A stretch of DNA of 10,562 nucleotides from JBEEMU01 sp043778315 (lineage in GTDB: Bacteria > Bacteroidota > Bacteroidia > Chitinophagales > Saprospiraceae): assembly GCA_043778315.1 (NCBI GenBank), contig JAYWGJ010000024.1, positions 1 to 10,562 of the forward strand, given 5' to 3'. Positions 1-6,010 of this stretch are shown here, piece by piece. Numbering within the stretch: position 1 is the first letter of the stretch; each line of letters opens with the position of its first letter. The translations under genes and the position numbers were made by a program. The notes beneath the pieces are model-generated. The model ran no database searches. It was not told the DNA's origin and was given only the letters and a program-made list of their open reading frames with translations.

Positions 1-1
1 G

Positions 2-697
2 AAAGCCTGCGAAGCCGTAGCCGCTATTTTTCAGGCGGGCATCACGCCGAGCGGCTTGGAGTTTATGGAGCGCGAAGCGATAGACTGGTCGCTGAGCTAC
101 CTCGGCGACGTAAATATCAATATAAAAGACGAAGTACAAGCGCATTTATTGATAGAAGTAGATGGACATAATATAGATGTGTTATACACTGATTGTGAGC
201 GTATTACAGAAGTTATGGAGCGATTTGACTGCGACGAAATCCTCTTTGCAGATAGCGACGCGCAAAAAGCCGACCTTTGGCGGTTGCGTCGCAATGTGGC
301 TCACGCCGTAAAAACGAACTCGATTTATAAAGAAGAAGATACCGTTGTTCCGCGTGCCGAACTACCAAAACTACTGGCAGGCGTGAAGGCGATAGGCGCG
401 AAATACGGCTTTCAGTCGGTTTGCTACGGTCACGCGGGCGACGGCAATTTACACGTTAATATAGTGAAGGGGACGCTCTCCGACGCGGAATGGGACACAG
501 AACTCACGAAAGGCATCACGGAGCTGTTTACTTTGGTAAAGCAATTGGGCGGAACGCTCTCGGGCGAACACGGCATCGGCTATGTGCAACGCCCGTATAT
601 GCCGATTATGTTCACGGAGATAGAACTCAATCTGATGCGCGGCATAAAGCAAGTGTTTGATACTAAGGGGATTATGAACCCGATGAAAATATTTTAA
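2..697 (+). CDS. GlcD-type FAD-linked oxidase, C-terminal part (5' end outside window)
   Basis: The reading frame is open from base 2, so only the last 231 residues are present and the start lies upstream. The visible part matches the C-terminal cap and FAD-contacting region of the GlcD / D-lactate dehydrogenase / FAD-linked oxidase family. These flavoenzymes oxidise 2-hydroxy acids such as glycolate or D-lactate. Family signatures are visible: KACEAVAAIFQAGITPS at the left edge, GHAGDGNLHVNI (about 430-462), SGEHGIG (about 559-579) and the typical tail FDTKGIMNPMKIF before the TAA. The two His-containing motifs are those conserved in the FAD-oxidase C domain. The exact substrate cannot be read from this fragment. 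The next gene is a tRNA with its own promoter, so this gene probably ends its transcription unit here, although no GC-rich terminator is visible after it. The family is confident; the choice between glycolate and lactate is open. Confidence 0.9.
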   Translation, partial: KACEAVAAIFQAGITPSGLEFMEREAIDWSLSYLGDVNINIKDEVQAHLLIEVDGHNIDVLYTDCERITEVMERFDCDEILFADSDAQKADLWRLRRNVAHAVKTNSIYKEEDTVVPRAELPKLLAGVKAIGAKYGFQSVCYGHAGDGNLHVNIVKGTLSDAEWDTELTKGITELFTLVKQLGGTLSGEHGIGYVQRPYMPIMFTEIELNLMRGIKQVFDTKGIMNPMKIF

Positions 698-726
698 TCT
701 TTTTTGCAAAAAAATATTGAAAACAT

Positions 727-757
727 TTGTATAATATAAATCTGTGTCTTACCTTTG
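727..757 (+). promoter_or_regulatory. Promoter of tRNA-Asn (Bacteroidota type)
   Basis: TTG at 727-729 (within TTTG) and TACCTTTG at 750-757 are separated by 20 bp. This matches the Bacteroidota sigma consensus TTTG / TAnnTTTG. The element ends 46 bp before the tRNA 5' end. The block TACCTTTGCATCGC (750-763) recurs exactly in front of the tRNA-Lys gene. Confidence 0.75.
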
Positions 758-761
758 CATC

Positions 762-796
762 GCTTTTGATAATTAAGTAATTGAGAAATCAAAAGC
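762..796 (+). repeat. Inverted repeat in the tRNA-Asn leader
   Basis: GCTTTTGAT (762-770) and ATCAAAAGC (788-796) are perfect 9-bp inverted arms around a 17-nt AT-rich loop. They lie between the expected transcription start and the tRNA 5' end. They could fold as a leader hairpin removed by RNase P processing. This is inference; the structure is short and AT-rich. Confidence 0.4.
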
Positions 797-803
797 ATAA
801 GTC

Positions 804-877
804 GCTTCCTTAGCTCAGTTGGTTAGAGCAACGGACTGTTAATCCGTAGGTCTTAGGTTCAAGTCCTAAAGGGAGCG
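804..877 (+). tRNA. tRNA-Asn (anticodon GTT)
   Basis: A full cloverleaf can be drawn. The acceptor pairs GCTTCCT (804-810) with AGGGAGC (870-876). The D-arm is GCTC/GAGC. The anticodon stem ACGGA/TCCGT encloses loop CTGTTAA with anticodon GTT at 838-840. The T-stem TTAGG/CCTAA encloses TTCAAGT. The discriminator base is G877, as usual for tRNA-Asn. The CCA end is not encoded, because CAA follows. An intrinsic terminator lies 10 bp downstream. Confidence 0.97.
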
Positions 878-887
878 CAACAAAAAA

Positions 888-925
888 AACGTCTTGCTAA
901 CTGCGGTTAGTGAGGCGTTTTTTTT
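888..925 (+). terminator. Intrinsic terminator of tRNA-Asn
   Basis: Arms 888-901 and 906-919 form a 14-bp stem around a TGCG loop, followed by a run of T up to 925. Every position pairs on the plus strand when G-U pairs are allowed. On the minus strand the wobbles become A-C mismatches, so the terminator works rightward, for the tRNA. Confidence 0.9.
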
Positions 926-1006
926 AACGGTGTGCGGGTTGAAACCCGCACTATTTTGTATGTGAGCGGGTTGAAACCCGCTCGCCGTTCAAACTCGCTC
1001 GCCGTT
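926..1006. repeat. REPIN-like palindromic repeat, left flank of the RAYT gene
   Basis: Two REP-like palindromes with core GCGGGTT-GA-AACCCGC lie at 932-951 (outer bases GT/AC) and 964-983 (outer bases GA/TC), each with 9-bp stems. The outer ends AACGG (926-930) and CCGTT (985-989) are also complementary. The terminal 15 bases on each side pair at 14 of 15 positions with one G-U. The 64-bp unit can therefore form two small hairpins or one long one, which is the layout of a REPIN. A degenerate extra half copy (about 988-1006, with CTCGCTCGCCGTT) runs into the stop codon of the transposase gene. Related copies lie on the other side of that gene. Confidence 0.85.
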
Positions 1007-1664
1007 AGTCATAAGGGCGTAAGTAAGTATGCGGATAATTCTGCCACTCCTTACAAATGCCTGCCTTTACTGGGTTATTTATAATATAATTGATAAACGT
1101 ATTGTAGTGTTTTTGATTGCGAATATAGCGGTCAAAATTTTTGTCTGACCAAAATTTACCTGTTTTTTGAAGCAATTTATTGCACTCGTAGCCAGTTCCG
1201 CCCTTGATGAGTTTCAGTACTTTATCCACATGGACGTAGTTGGCTAGTACGAAATCGGCTTCGCTTTCGGGCAGTTGCACGCCAAAATCAAATAGCACGT
1301 GAACGTGGTTCGACATCACACAAAATGCCTCCAAACGATAATATTTGCCGTCGTACTGGTGGAGCTTTGCCACGATGTTTTCGGCAATCATCTTGTTTTT
1401 GAGGTGGTGCGGTCCCGTTGCAATGGTATCTAAATAGTCGTCGAGGCGATGCAAATACTTGCTTTTAAAGACCTCCTCTTGTGCCGCTTTTTCATGTACG
1501 CTTAACTTGCTGTGTGCAATAGCGAGCAAATCGTCGTCTAAACGTGCCTGCTCGCGGTCAAGTATGGCGCGCGGCAGCGAGCCGTGTAGCCGCCAGGTGA
1601 GGAAAAATGCCGAACCAATATAGTGCAGGTGCGGTAGGTGACGATGGTATATTATGTTATGCAT
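1005..1664 (-). CDS. REP-associated tyrosine transposase (RAYT, Y1_Tnp / IS200-like HUH family)
   Basis: This protein of 219 residues resembles the single-stranded-DNA HUH transposases that nick and move REP palindromes. Visible marks are the HUH metal-binding motif His120-Val-His122 within CVMSNHVHVLFDF, the motif FWSDKNFDRYIR with candidate catalytic Tyr180, and the family tail YIINNPVKAGICKEW. The N-terminal RHLPHLHYIGSAFFLTWRLHGSLP is also typical of the Bacteroidota branch. The start at 1664 is preceded by an A-rich tract on the coding strand, as for other genes here. The gene is intact. Inverted REP-like repeats flank it closely on both sides, and one degenerate copy overlaps its stop codon at 1005-1007. 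Such genes are usually single-copy domesticated transposases that act in trans on REPs across the genome. No terminal inverted repeats of a classical insertion sequence are seen. The family is secure; the catalytic Tyr assignment is less so. Confidence 0.92.
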   Translation of the reverse strand: MHNIIYHRHLPHLHYIGSAFFLTWRLHGSLPRAILDREQARLDDDLLAIAHSKLSVHEKAAQEEVFKSKYLHRLDDYLDTIATGPHHLKNKMIAENIVAKLHQYDGKYYRLEAFCVMSNHVHVLFDFGVQLPESEADFVLANYVHVDKVLKLIKGGTGYECNKLLQKTGKFWSDKNFDRYIRNQKHYNTFINYIINNPVKAGICKEWQNYPHTYLRPYD

Positions 1665-1676
1665 ATTTTTTTTTAA

Positions 1677-1789
1677 ACGGTGTGTGGGGTTTTTTTAATG
1701 GTGTGCGGGTTTAAACCCGCACTTTGTGTGTGTGAGCGGGTTGAAACCCGCACTTTGTGTGTGTGAGCGGGTTGAAACCCGCTCGCCGT
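1677..1789. repeat. REP-like palindrome array, right flank of the RAYT gene
   Basis: Three palindromes share the core of the left flank. Positions 1703-1722 are a perfect 20-bp palindrome with a TTTAAA centre. The second (core 1736-1751) and third (1765-1784) have the GA loop and stand exactly 32 bp apart, separated by a GTGTGTGTGA spacer, as if one unit had been duplicated. The outer ends AATGG (1697-1701) and GCCGT (1785-1789) correspond to the AACGG/GCCGTT ends of the left-hand unit. A degenerate further copy (ACGGTGTGTGGGGT, 1677-1690) lies nearest the transposase start codon. The array ends 3 bp before the stop codon of the decayed helicase gene. Confidence 0.85.
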
Positions 1790-1792
1790 GCG

Positions 1793-4617
1793 TTACGAAA
1801 TAACGAGCCATGCGACGAGTTCAAAATTTTGTGGTTTAAAGGCTTCGTCGGTCGGAGCGTTTCTACTTTTTTGCCCTGTTGCAGTTGTTTCAAAAAGTCG
1901 AGTTGCGCTGCGCCTGCGGTCTTTTTAGCGTGCCGTCGGCTTGTTGCGTTTCGGTGACGGTTTGGGCTTTGAGCCAATTTTGCAGCGCGGTGTAGTACTG
2001 TATGCGAATTGCCGCTTCGCCCGTATCAAGCGCGAGCGGCAGGATACGGCTCTATTTATGGTATTTTTAAAAAATCTCTAAAATAGTTTTTGGGTTGCTC
2101 AAAATCGGTCTTCCGTCCAAGTCAATGTAAATCAGCTCGTGCGTTTTGTAAGGGTCGGCGGTTTTTGCAGCTTTATTTATGGCTATATTTGTTGGTTTTA
2201 ATAACAAAATCAAACCCTTTTGAAGCGTTGTATTTTTCGCCTCCAAGCCCGAAAAAACCGCTTGCGGCATCGCTTCCATCTCTTGCTTTTTTGGTTCAAA
2301 AAAACTTGCAATTCCTGTCTATAATTATCAAAAGAAAAGTCGTCGAGTCCGAGCGAGCCTTCGCCGTCAATCTCCTCGAGCGTTATCTCCATTTGTTTCA
2401 TCATCGCGCTATTTTGTCGGTTTTCGAGGTCTTGATTGTATGCCATTTCTTCAAATTCGGCAGTAAAATCTTTAATCACTTCCGCGCCACCAAACTGCAT
2501 AACCACCATACGTTTCTCGACGCGCTCTTTTAAGTTAATGTGGTCGTCGATGTTTTTGGCGGGCCAGAAATTGATGGTTTGGATTTCCATGTTCGGCGAA
2601 CCGATACGGTCTATCCGTCCTGCTGCATCTATATCGGCAAGCGATACAGGGTTTTTCTTACCCAAAGTAAACCTTTCTAAAATGACATTATCGAGGTCGT
2701 CTGCTACGTCATCAACAGATAGCGAAGTTCCGTCTAAGGCTGCGGCAACTATTTCCTCTTTCGCTATGCTATTTTTATTGGCTTTTGCCACTTCATATTT
2801 ACTTATTTTTTCCAACGCATTTTCATGGTGTTTGTAGATATTATTGACCGTTTTGTCAAACGAATGCCACGACGACTCTAAGCGTTTGAACACCAAAATC
2901 ATCATCATTTTCACCAAAAAAACTCTCTTTGTACTTCGTCGGTCAAAACAGGATCTTTTTCTTGTTTTGCGTTTTTCTGCTTATTTTTTTGCTTCTCTTT
3001 CTCTTGTTCTTTTGTAAACGTGTAACGCGAAGGCTGATAGCCCGAAAGATTAAGCTGCATATTTTCTAATAACTCGGCAAAAGTCTCGATATTGCCAAAT
3101 CGCATCGGCGATTTATAGATATTTATCGGCTTTTTATGTGTTGGAAATGTAAGGGTTTGCTCAAAATTATTGCGGACTGTTTTGCGCGTGCGCGCCACCA
3201 ATAAATGTTCCGTCAGCTTGAAAAAATCGCTATTTTGTACTTTTTTATAAAAATCGGTGAGGTTAAAATCGTGATCGTTGAACATTTTGTTAAGCTCGGT
3301 TTGTACGCCCCTAAACGTATATTCTAAGTTTTTGACATCGAGGGTTTCGCGAAAACCGTCGTTTTTACCCCGCGCCATCAGCGCAAACTGACTGCGCACA
3401 TCTTTGAACGAATTATTTATCGGCGTTGCCGAAAGCAAAAGCACCTTCACCTCGCCTTGTGCTTTTTGCAGAATCTCCTGCATTAAATATTTATAACGGC
3501 TCGATTTGTCGTTGCGCAAATTATGACTTTCGTCAATCACAAATAATTTTGGTTTGTCGTTTGTCCAAAAATCGCCGCCAATATCTTTTTTATACATACC
3601 ACTTTCGCGCAAATCAGTATGAAAACGCACGATAAAATCAAATTTATCCGCCTCAAACAGCGACTCTTTGCGTTTGAGGTATTGCTGCCAGTTATGCTCC
3701 AATTTTTTGGGGCAAAGCAAAATAATGTCATGCCCTTGCATCTGATAGTATTTGATGACCGCCAGTGCCGACCACGTTTTGCCCAAACCGACCGCATCAG
3801 CCAATATCGCACCTTTATATTTAGTGAGCATTTTAATCAAACTATGTACGCCCTGTTTCTGAAACTCGTACAGTTTTTGATAGATAACGGTATCCGCCAA
3901 CCGCAATAATTGTTTCTCAATTTCGAGGTCGTTATCGTCCTTTTTAAATAGCTCGTACAGTATTTTGAAATAAATTTGCTCGGGCGTATATAAGGCAAAT
4001 AATTTTGAAATTTCGTCTATCAAATATTGCTTAAAATTCTTTTTTTCGCGCTTACCTTTTTCGTTCACAATCGTTTTTTCGAGGTGCGCCTGCGGGCGAT
4101 GCCACACCTCCTCGAACCATTTTGTGAGCGCGATGTATTGGCTATTTTCGCCCGTTTCACCGATATTCAGCTCCACGTTGCTCGTGAATTTCAAGCCCAT
4201 ACCCGCTTCCGTCAAGTTAGAACTGCCCATAATGAAATTGTGCAGCCGCTCGTCCTTCTCCGCATGATTGAGCCAAAGTTTGGCATGACAAAAGTTCGGC
4301 TCGAGCGTTTTTACGCTTACTTTATCTAATTTCAAAAACGCAACCGCTTCTTTTGCCCTCACCGCCAAACTAAACGCAGTTTCGGCTGTAATATCTTCGT
4401 TGAGCAAATTCATGACAGAAAACTTGTTTTCATCAAAATTAACGATGCCGCCCAACACAAACCGATACTTTTGTATTTTCTCCTGCGTTTGTTTTGCCAA
4501 AAAAGCCAACGCGCCTACCGTGAAATAACCCGTCACGATGTCCATAGTTCCGTTAGCTGTATAATCGGCTATCCACTGATGCACCTTTTTTGGAGTGGTT
4601 TGATTGTCTATAATCAT
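1793..4617 (-). pseudogene. Decayed PLD-nuclease / SNF2-type helicase gene
   Basis: Successive pieces of one large protein appear in shifting frames. The first piece begins MIIDNQTTPKKVHQWIADYT. It has a phospholipase D-like domain with HAKLW (HxK) and GSSNLTEAG, then the SNF2 first lobe with Walker A AVGLGKT, Walker B DESH and motif SATPINN. The frame breaks at a T7 run (plus 2916-2922). It resumes with KRLESSWHSF, then GRIDRIGSPN (helicase motif VI) and INFWPAKNIDDHINLKERVEKRM. About 150-200 residues normally present before motif VI are missing at about 2620-2626. Further breaks lie at 2287-2292, 1922-1926 and 1867-1872. In-frame stops lie at 2067-2069 and 2052-2054. The last piece ends FELVAWLVIS at 1793. 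An ATG 60 bp further upstream (4677) is less likely, because it precedes the candidate promoter. Intact relatives are often accessory genes near restriction or defence loci. No partner gene is visible, and the protein is very probably not functional. Confidence 0.85.
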
Positions 4618-4665
4618 ATTTTTAGGTCTTAATATTGAGTTTATGAACGTATTAGTTGCTGCGAG

Positions 4666-4673
4666 TAAAGGTA
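4666..4673 (-). promoter_or_regulatory. Possible -7 element of the helicase pseudogene
   Basis: Read on the minus strand, 4673-4666 is TACCTTTA, one base from TAnnTTTG, about 49 bp before the ATG at 4617. No clear TTG box is seen at the right distance. It supports the start at 4617 over the upstream in-frame ATG at 4677. Confidence 0.35.
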
Positions 4674-4725
4674 GCAAAATATATTAAATACGTTAAACAT
4701 CAAAAACAAAAAATAAGATAAAATA

Positions 4726-4767
4726 AAAGCGGCTTGTTCAACAAATGTTGGGCAAGCCGCTTTTTTT
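4726..4767 (+). terminator. Strong terminator hairpin with no visible plus-strand gene
   Basis: Arms 4726-4742 and 4747-4763 pair over 17 bp around an AAAT loop, with a T7 tract at 4761-4767. Two of the pairs are G-U on the plus strand and become A-C mismatches on the minus strand, so the rightward orientation is favoured. On the minus strand the helix is still 15/17 paired and is followed by TTTTATTTTAT, so it may also act as a backup for the tRNA-Lys transcript. Confidence 0.7.
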
Positions 4768-4813
4768 GTACCCTAAAAACCGCACTTGTTGGGCAACTTC
4801 TTGGGCAAATAAC

Positions 4814-4847
4814 AAAAAAGCACTTACGCCAAAACGACGTAAGTGCT
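4814..4847 (-). terminator. Intrinsic terminator of tRNA-Lys
   Basis: Perfect 10-bp arms AGCACTTACG (4819-4828) and CGTAAGTGCT (4838-4847) are followed, reading leftward on the minus strand, by a T6 tract (4819-4814). They begin 13 bp past the tRNA 3' end. No T tract follows on the plus strand. Confidence 0.88.
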
Positions 4848-4859
4848 CGATTATTAAGG

Positions 4860-4932
4860 TGATGGCGTCGGGATTCGAACCCGAGACCCTCTGATTAAAA
4901 GTCAGATGCTCTACCAGCTGAGCTACGCTATC
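4860..4932 (-). tRNA. tRNA-Lys (anticodon TTT)
   Basis: Read on the minus strand from 4932, all arms fold. The acceptor is GATAGCG with CGCCATC and discriminator A4860. The D-arm is GCTC/GAGC. The anticodon stem TCTGA/TCAGA encloses loop CTTTTAA with anticodon TTT at 4899-4897. The T-stem TCGGG/CCCGA encloses TTCGAAT. The length is 73 nt. The acceptor stem has one mismatch, A4-C69 (4929 with 4864). The 3' end is followed by CCT, so CCA is not fully encoded. Confidence 0.97.
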
Positions 4933-5002
4933 ACTACAAAGTAGTTGCAATATCAATTCGGTTTAAGTAGCCATACCGTACACCTCTTTGTCAATTGCGA
5001 TG

Positions 5003-5032
5003 CAAAGGTACGACAATATTTTATAATTGCAA
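5003..5032 (-). promoter_or_regulatory. Promoter of tRNA-Lys (Bacteroidota type)
   Basis: On the minus strand TTG (5032-5030) and TACCTTTG (5010-5003) are separated by 19 bp, an excellent match to the Bacteroidota consensus. The element lies 70 bp upstream of the tRNA. The 14-bp block TACCTTTGCATCGC (5010-4997) is identical to that in the tRNA-Asn promoter. Confidence 0.8.
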
Positions 5033-5155
5033 TAGTAGGCTTACTTTTTTGTTCTATTTTTTTCAATATTATTTATATTCTGTTGATTATCAATAAGTTA
5101 GATATTTTTAAAAAATAAAAAAAATTTGCAGTAATAAAAAAAGCTAAAAATGCGA

Positions 5156-5890
5156 CTAAAATTTCGCGCCGATAGAGAGCGACAAAACCTGATTTTTAGC
5201 GTTATTGATAAGTAGTGTGGGGTCGCTACTGAGCGACAAAAAGCCGAGATTGTAACGCGTTTCGAGGTCGATAGCTTTACCTAAATGCAAGCCGATGCCG
5301 AGCGTACCCGCACCGTCGTAGCGTTTCGTAGTCTTTTCTGCCGTGAAATTATTGGTGTTGCTGTCGGTGCTGAGTTGCGCGCCATTCGAGTTTTGCGTCG
5401 TGCTAACGTCCTGTTTGATAGTCCCGCGCAGCAGGTAGGCGGGCGTGATACCGAGGTTCACAAACGGGCGCACCTTGTTTTCTACTTTCCCCAAAGTGTA
5501 GGTTGCGAGAAGCGGTATTTGTAGGTAATTGAGTTCGGTGAGGCTAGTCACATCTTGCGAAGTCGTTTGATAACGGAGCTGATATTTGTCGGCAGAGCCG
5601 CCTACGGCAAGCACGAGTTCGGGCGTGAACGCCCAATGATTGTTGATGTGAAAGGTGAGAAAGATGCCTGCCGTCGGGTTGATGAGGAGTTTAGCGGCTT
5701 CGTTGCGGAGTTCCGCGCCGCTTTTTGTGGCAGCCGTGAGCAGTGTACCGTCGTAGAGCCGTGCGGCTGTTCCGCCAAATTTCACGCCGAAAGCAACACG
5801 CGGACGCGGCTTATCCGTGCTTGTTTTTTGTGCTAATAAAGTGAGGTGCGCGAAGTTCGCACAAGCCAAAAGCAGCAATATTTTTTTCAT
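5156..5890 (-). CDS. Outer-membrane beta-barrel protein (PorT / OMP_b-brl_2-like)
   Basis: The protein has 244 residues. Residues 1-20 form a signal peptide (MKKILLLLACANFAHLTLLA, then QK), so it is exported. The mature part has alternating hydrophobic beta-strand segments such as VAFGVKFGGTAARL, GIFLTFHINNHWAFTPELVLAVGG, LNYLQIPLLATYTLG, VRPFVNLGITPAYLL, GTLGIGLHLGKAIDLETRYNLGFLSL and a final VLSLSIGAKF. The closing aromatic residue is typical of outer-membrane barrels. Length and the ELNYLQIPLLATYTLG / RPFVNLGITPAYLL pattern match the small porin-like (PorT-type) barrels common in Bacteroidota. A Ser/Thr/Asn-rich stretch of about 30 residues (near 155-185) probably forms an extracellular loop. 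The start at 5890 follows an AT-rich leader with a TATCTTTG box 61 bp upstream. It is divergent from the lipoprotein gene. The ligand or partner is unknown. Confidence 0.85.
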   Translation of the reverse strand: MKKILLLLACANFAHLTLLAQKTSTDKPRPRVAFGVKFGGTAARLYDGTLLTAATKSGAELRNEAAKLLINPTAGIFLTFHINNHWAFTPELVLAVGGSADKYQLRYQTTSQDVTSLTELNYLQIPLLATYTLGKVENKVRPFVNLGITPAYLLRGTIKQDVSTTQNSNGAQLSTDSNTNNFTAEKTTKRYDGAGTLGIGLHLGKAIDLETRYNLGFLSLSSDPTLLINNAKNQVLSLSIGAKF

Positions 5891-5895
5891 ATTTA

Positions 5896-5924
5896 TTGAA
5901 TTTTAATAAAATAAACTATCTTTA
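5896..5924 (+). promoter_or_regulatory. Probable promoter of the lipoprotein gene
   Basis: TTG at 5896-5898 and TATCTTTA at 5917-5924 are separated by 18 bp. This is one base from the TAnnTTTG consensus. It leaves a leader of about 80 nt before the ATG at 6011. It overlaps the leader region of the divergent barrel gene. Confidence 0.5.
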
Positions 5925-5950
5925 CGAACAAATGTTAATTAATTGTATAA

Positions 5951-5958
5951 CAAAGATA
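5951..5958 (-). promoter_or_regulatory. Probable -7 box of the beta-barrel gene
   Basis: On the minus strand 5958-5951 reads TATCTTTG, a full TAnnTTTG match, about 60 bp before the ATG at 5890. A clear upstream TTG box is not visible; only a TTTA-rich stretch lies at the expected distance. Confidence 0.5.
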
Positions 5959-6010
5959 ATATATATATTTTATTTAAACTTATTTAAACCTAACTTTTAC
6001 TTATCCAAAC

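Noticed and set aside
698..725. AT-only palindrome TTTTTTGCAAAAAA after the oxidase gene as its terminator
   Set aside because: The stem has a single GC step and no separate T tract after the helix; evidence for intrinsic termination is too weak.
926..1789. CRISPR array suggested by repeated GCGGGTTGAAACCCGC
   Set aside because: Repeats are short palindromes with short, mutually similar GT-rich spacers, placed on both sides of a transposase gene, and no cas genes are visible. REP/REPIN explains them better.
1711..1977. 88-residue minus-strand reading frame over the right REP array
   Set aside because: Its middle (AGAAQLDFLKQLQQGKK) is one frame of the decayed helicase, but its end runs out of frame and into the REP palindromes. 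It is a piece of the pseudogene, not an independent gene.
2090..2837. Plus-strand reading frames of 133-147 residues antisense to the helicase pseudogene
   Set aside because: Composition and lack of any domain mark them as complements of the helicase coding sequence; no plus-strand promoter or family signature supports them.
1793..4617. Phase-variable gene switched by homopolymer tracts, or two or three separate genes
   Set aside because: The runs are short (5-7), there are four of them, two nonsense codons and a large deletion are also present, and the pieces read as consecutive parts of one family. Decay is the simpler explanation.
4738..4956. 72-residue minus-strand reading frame containing AQLVEHLTFNQRVSGSNPD
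   Set aside because: This is the familiar false translation of a tRNA gene; it covers tRNA-Lys and its terminators and is not a protein gene.
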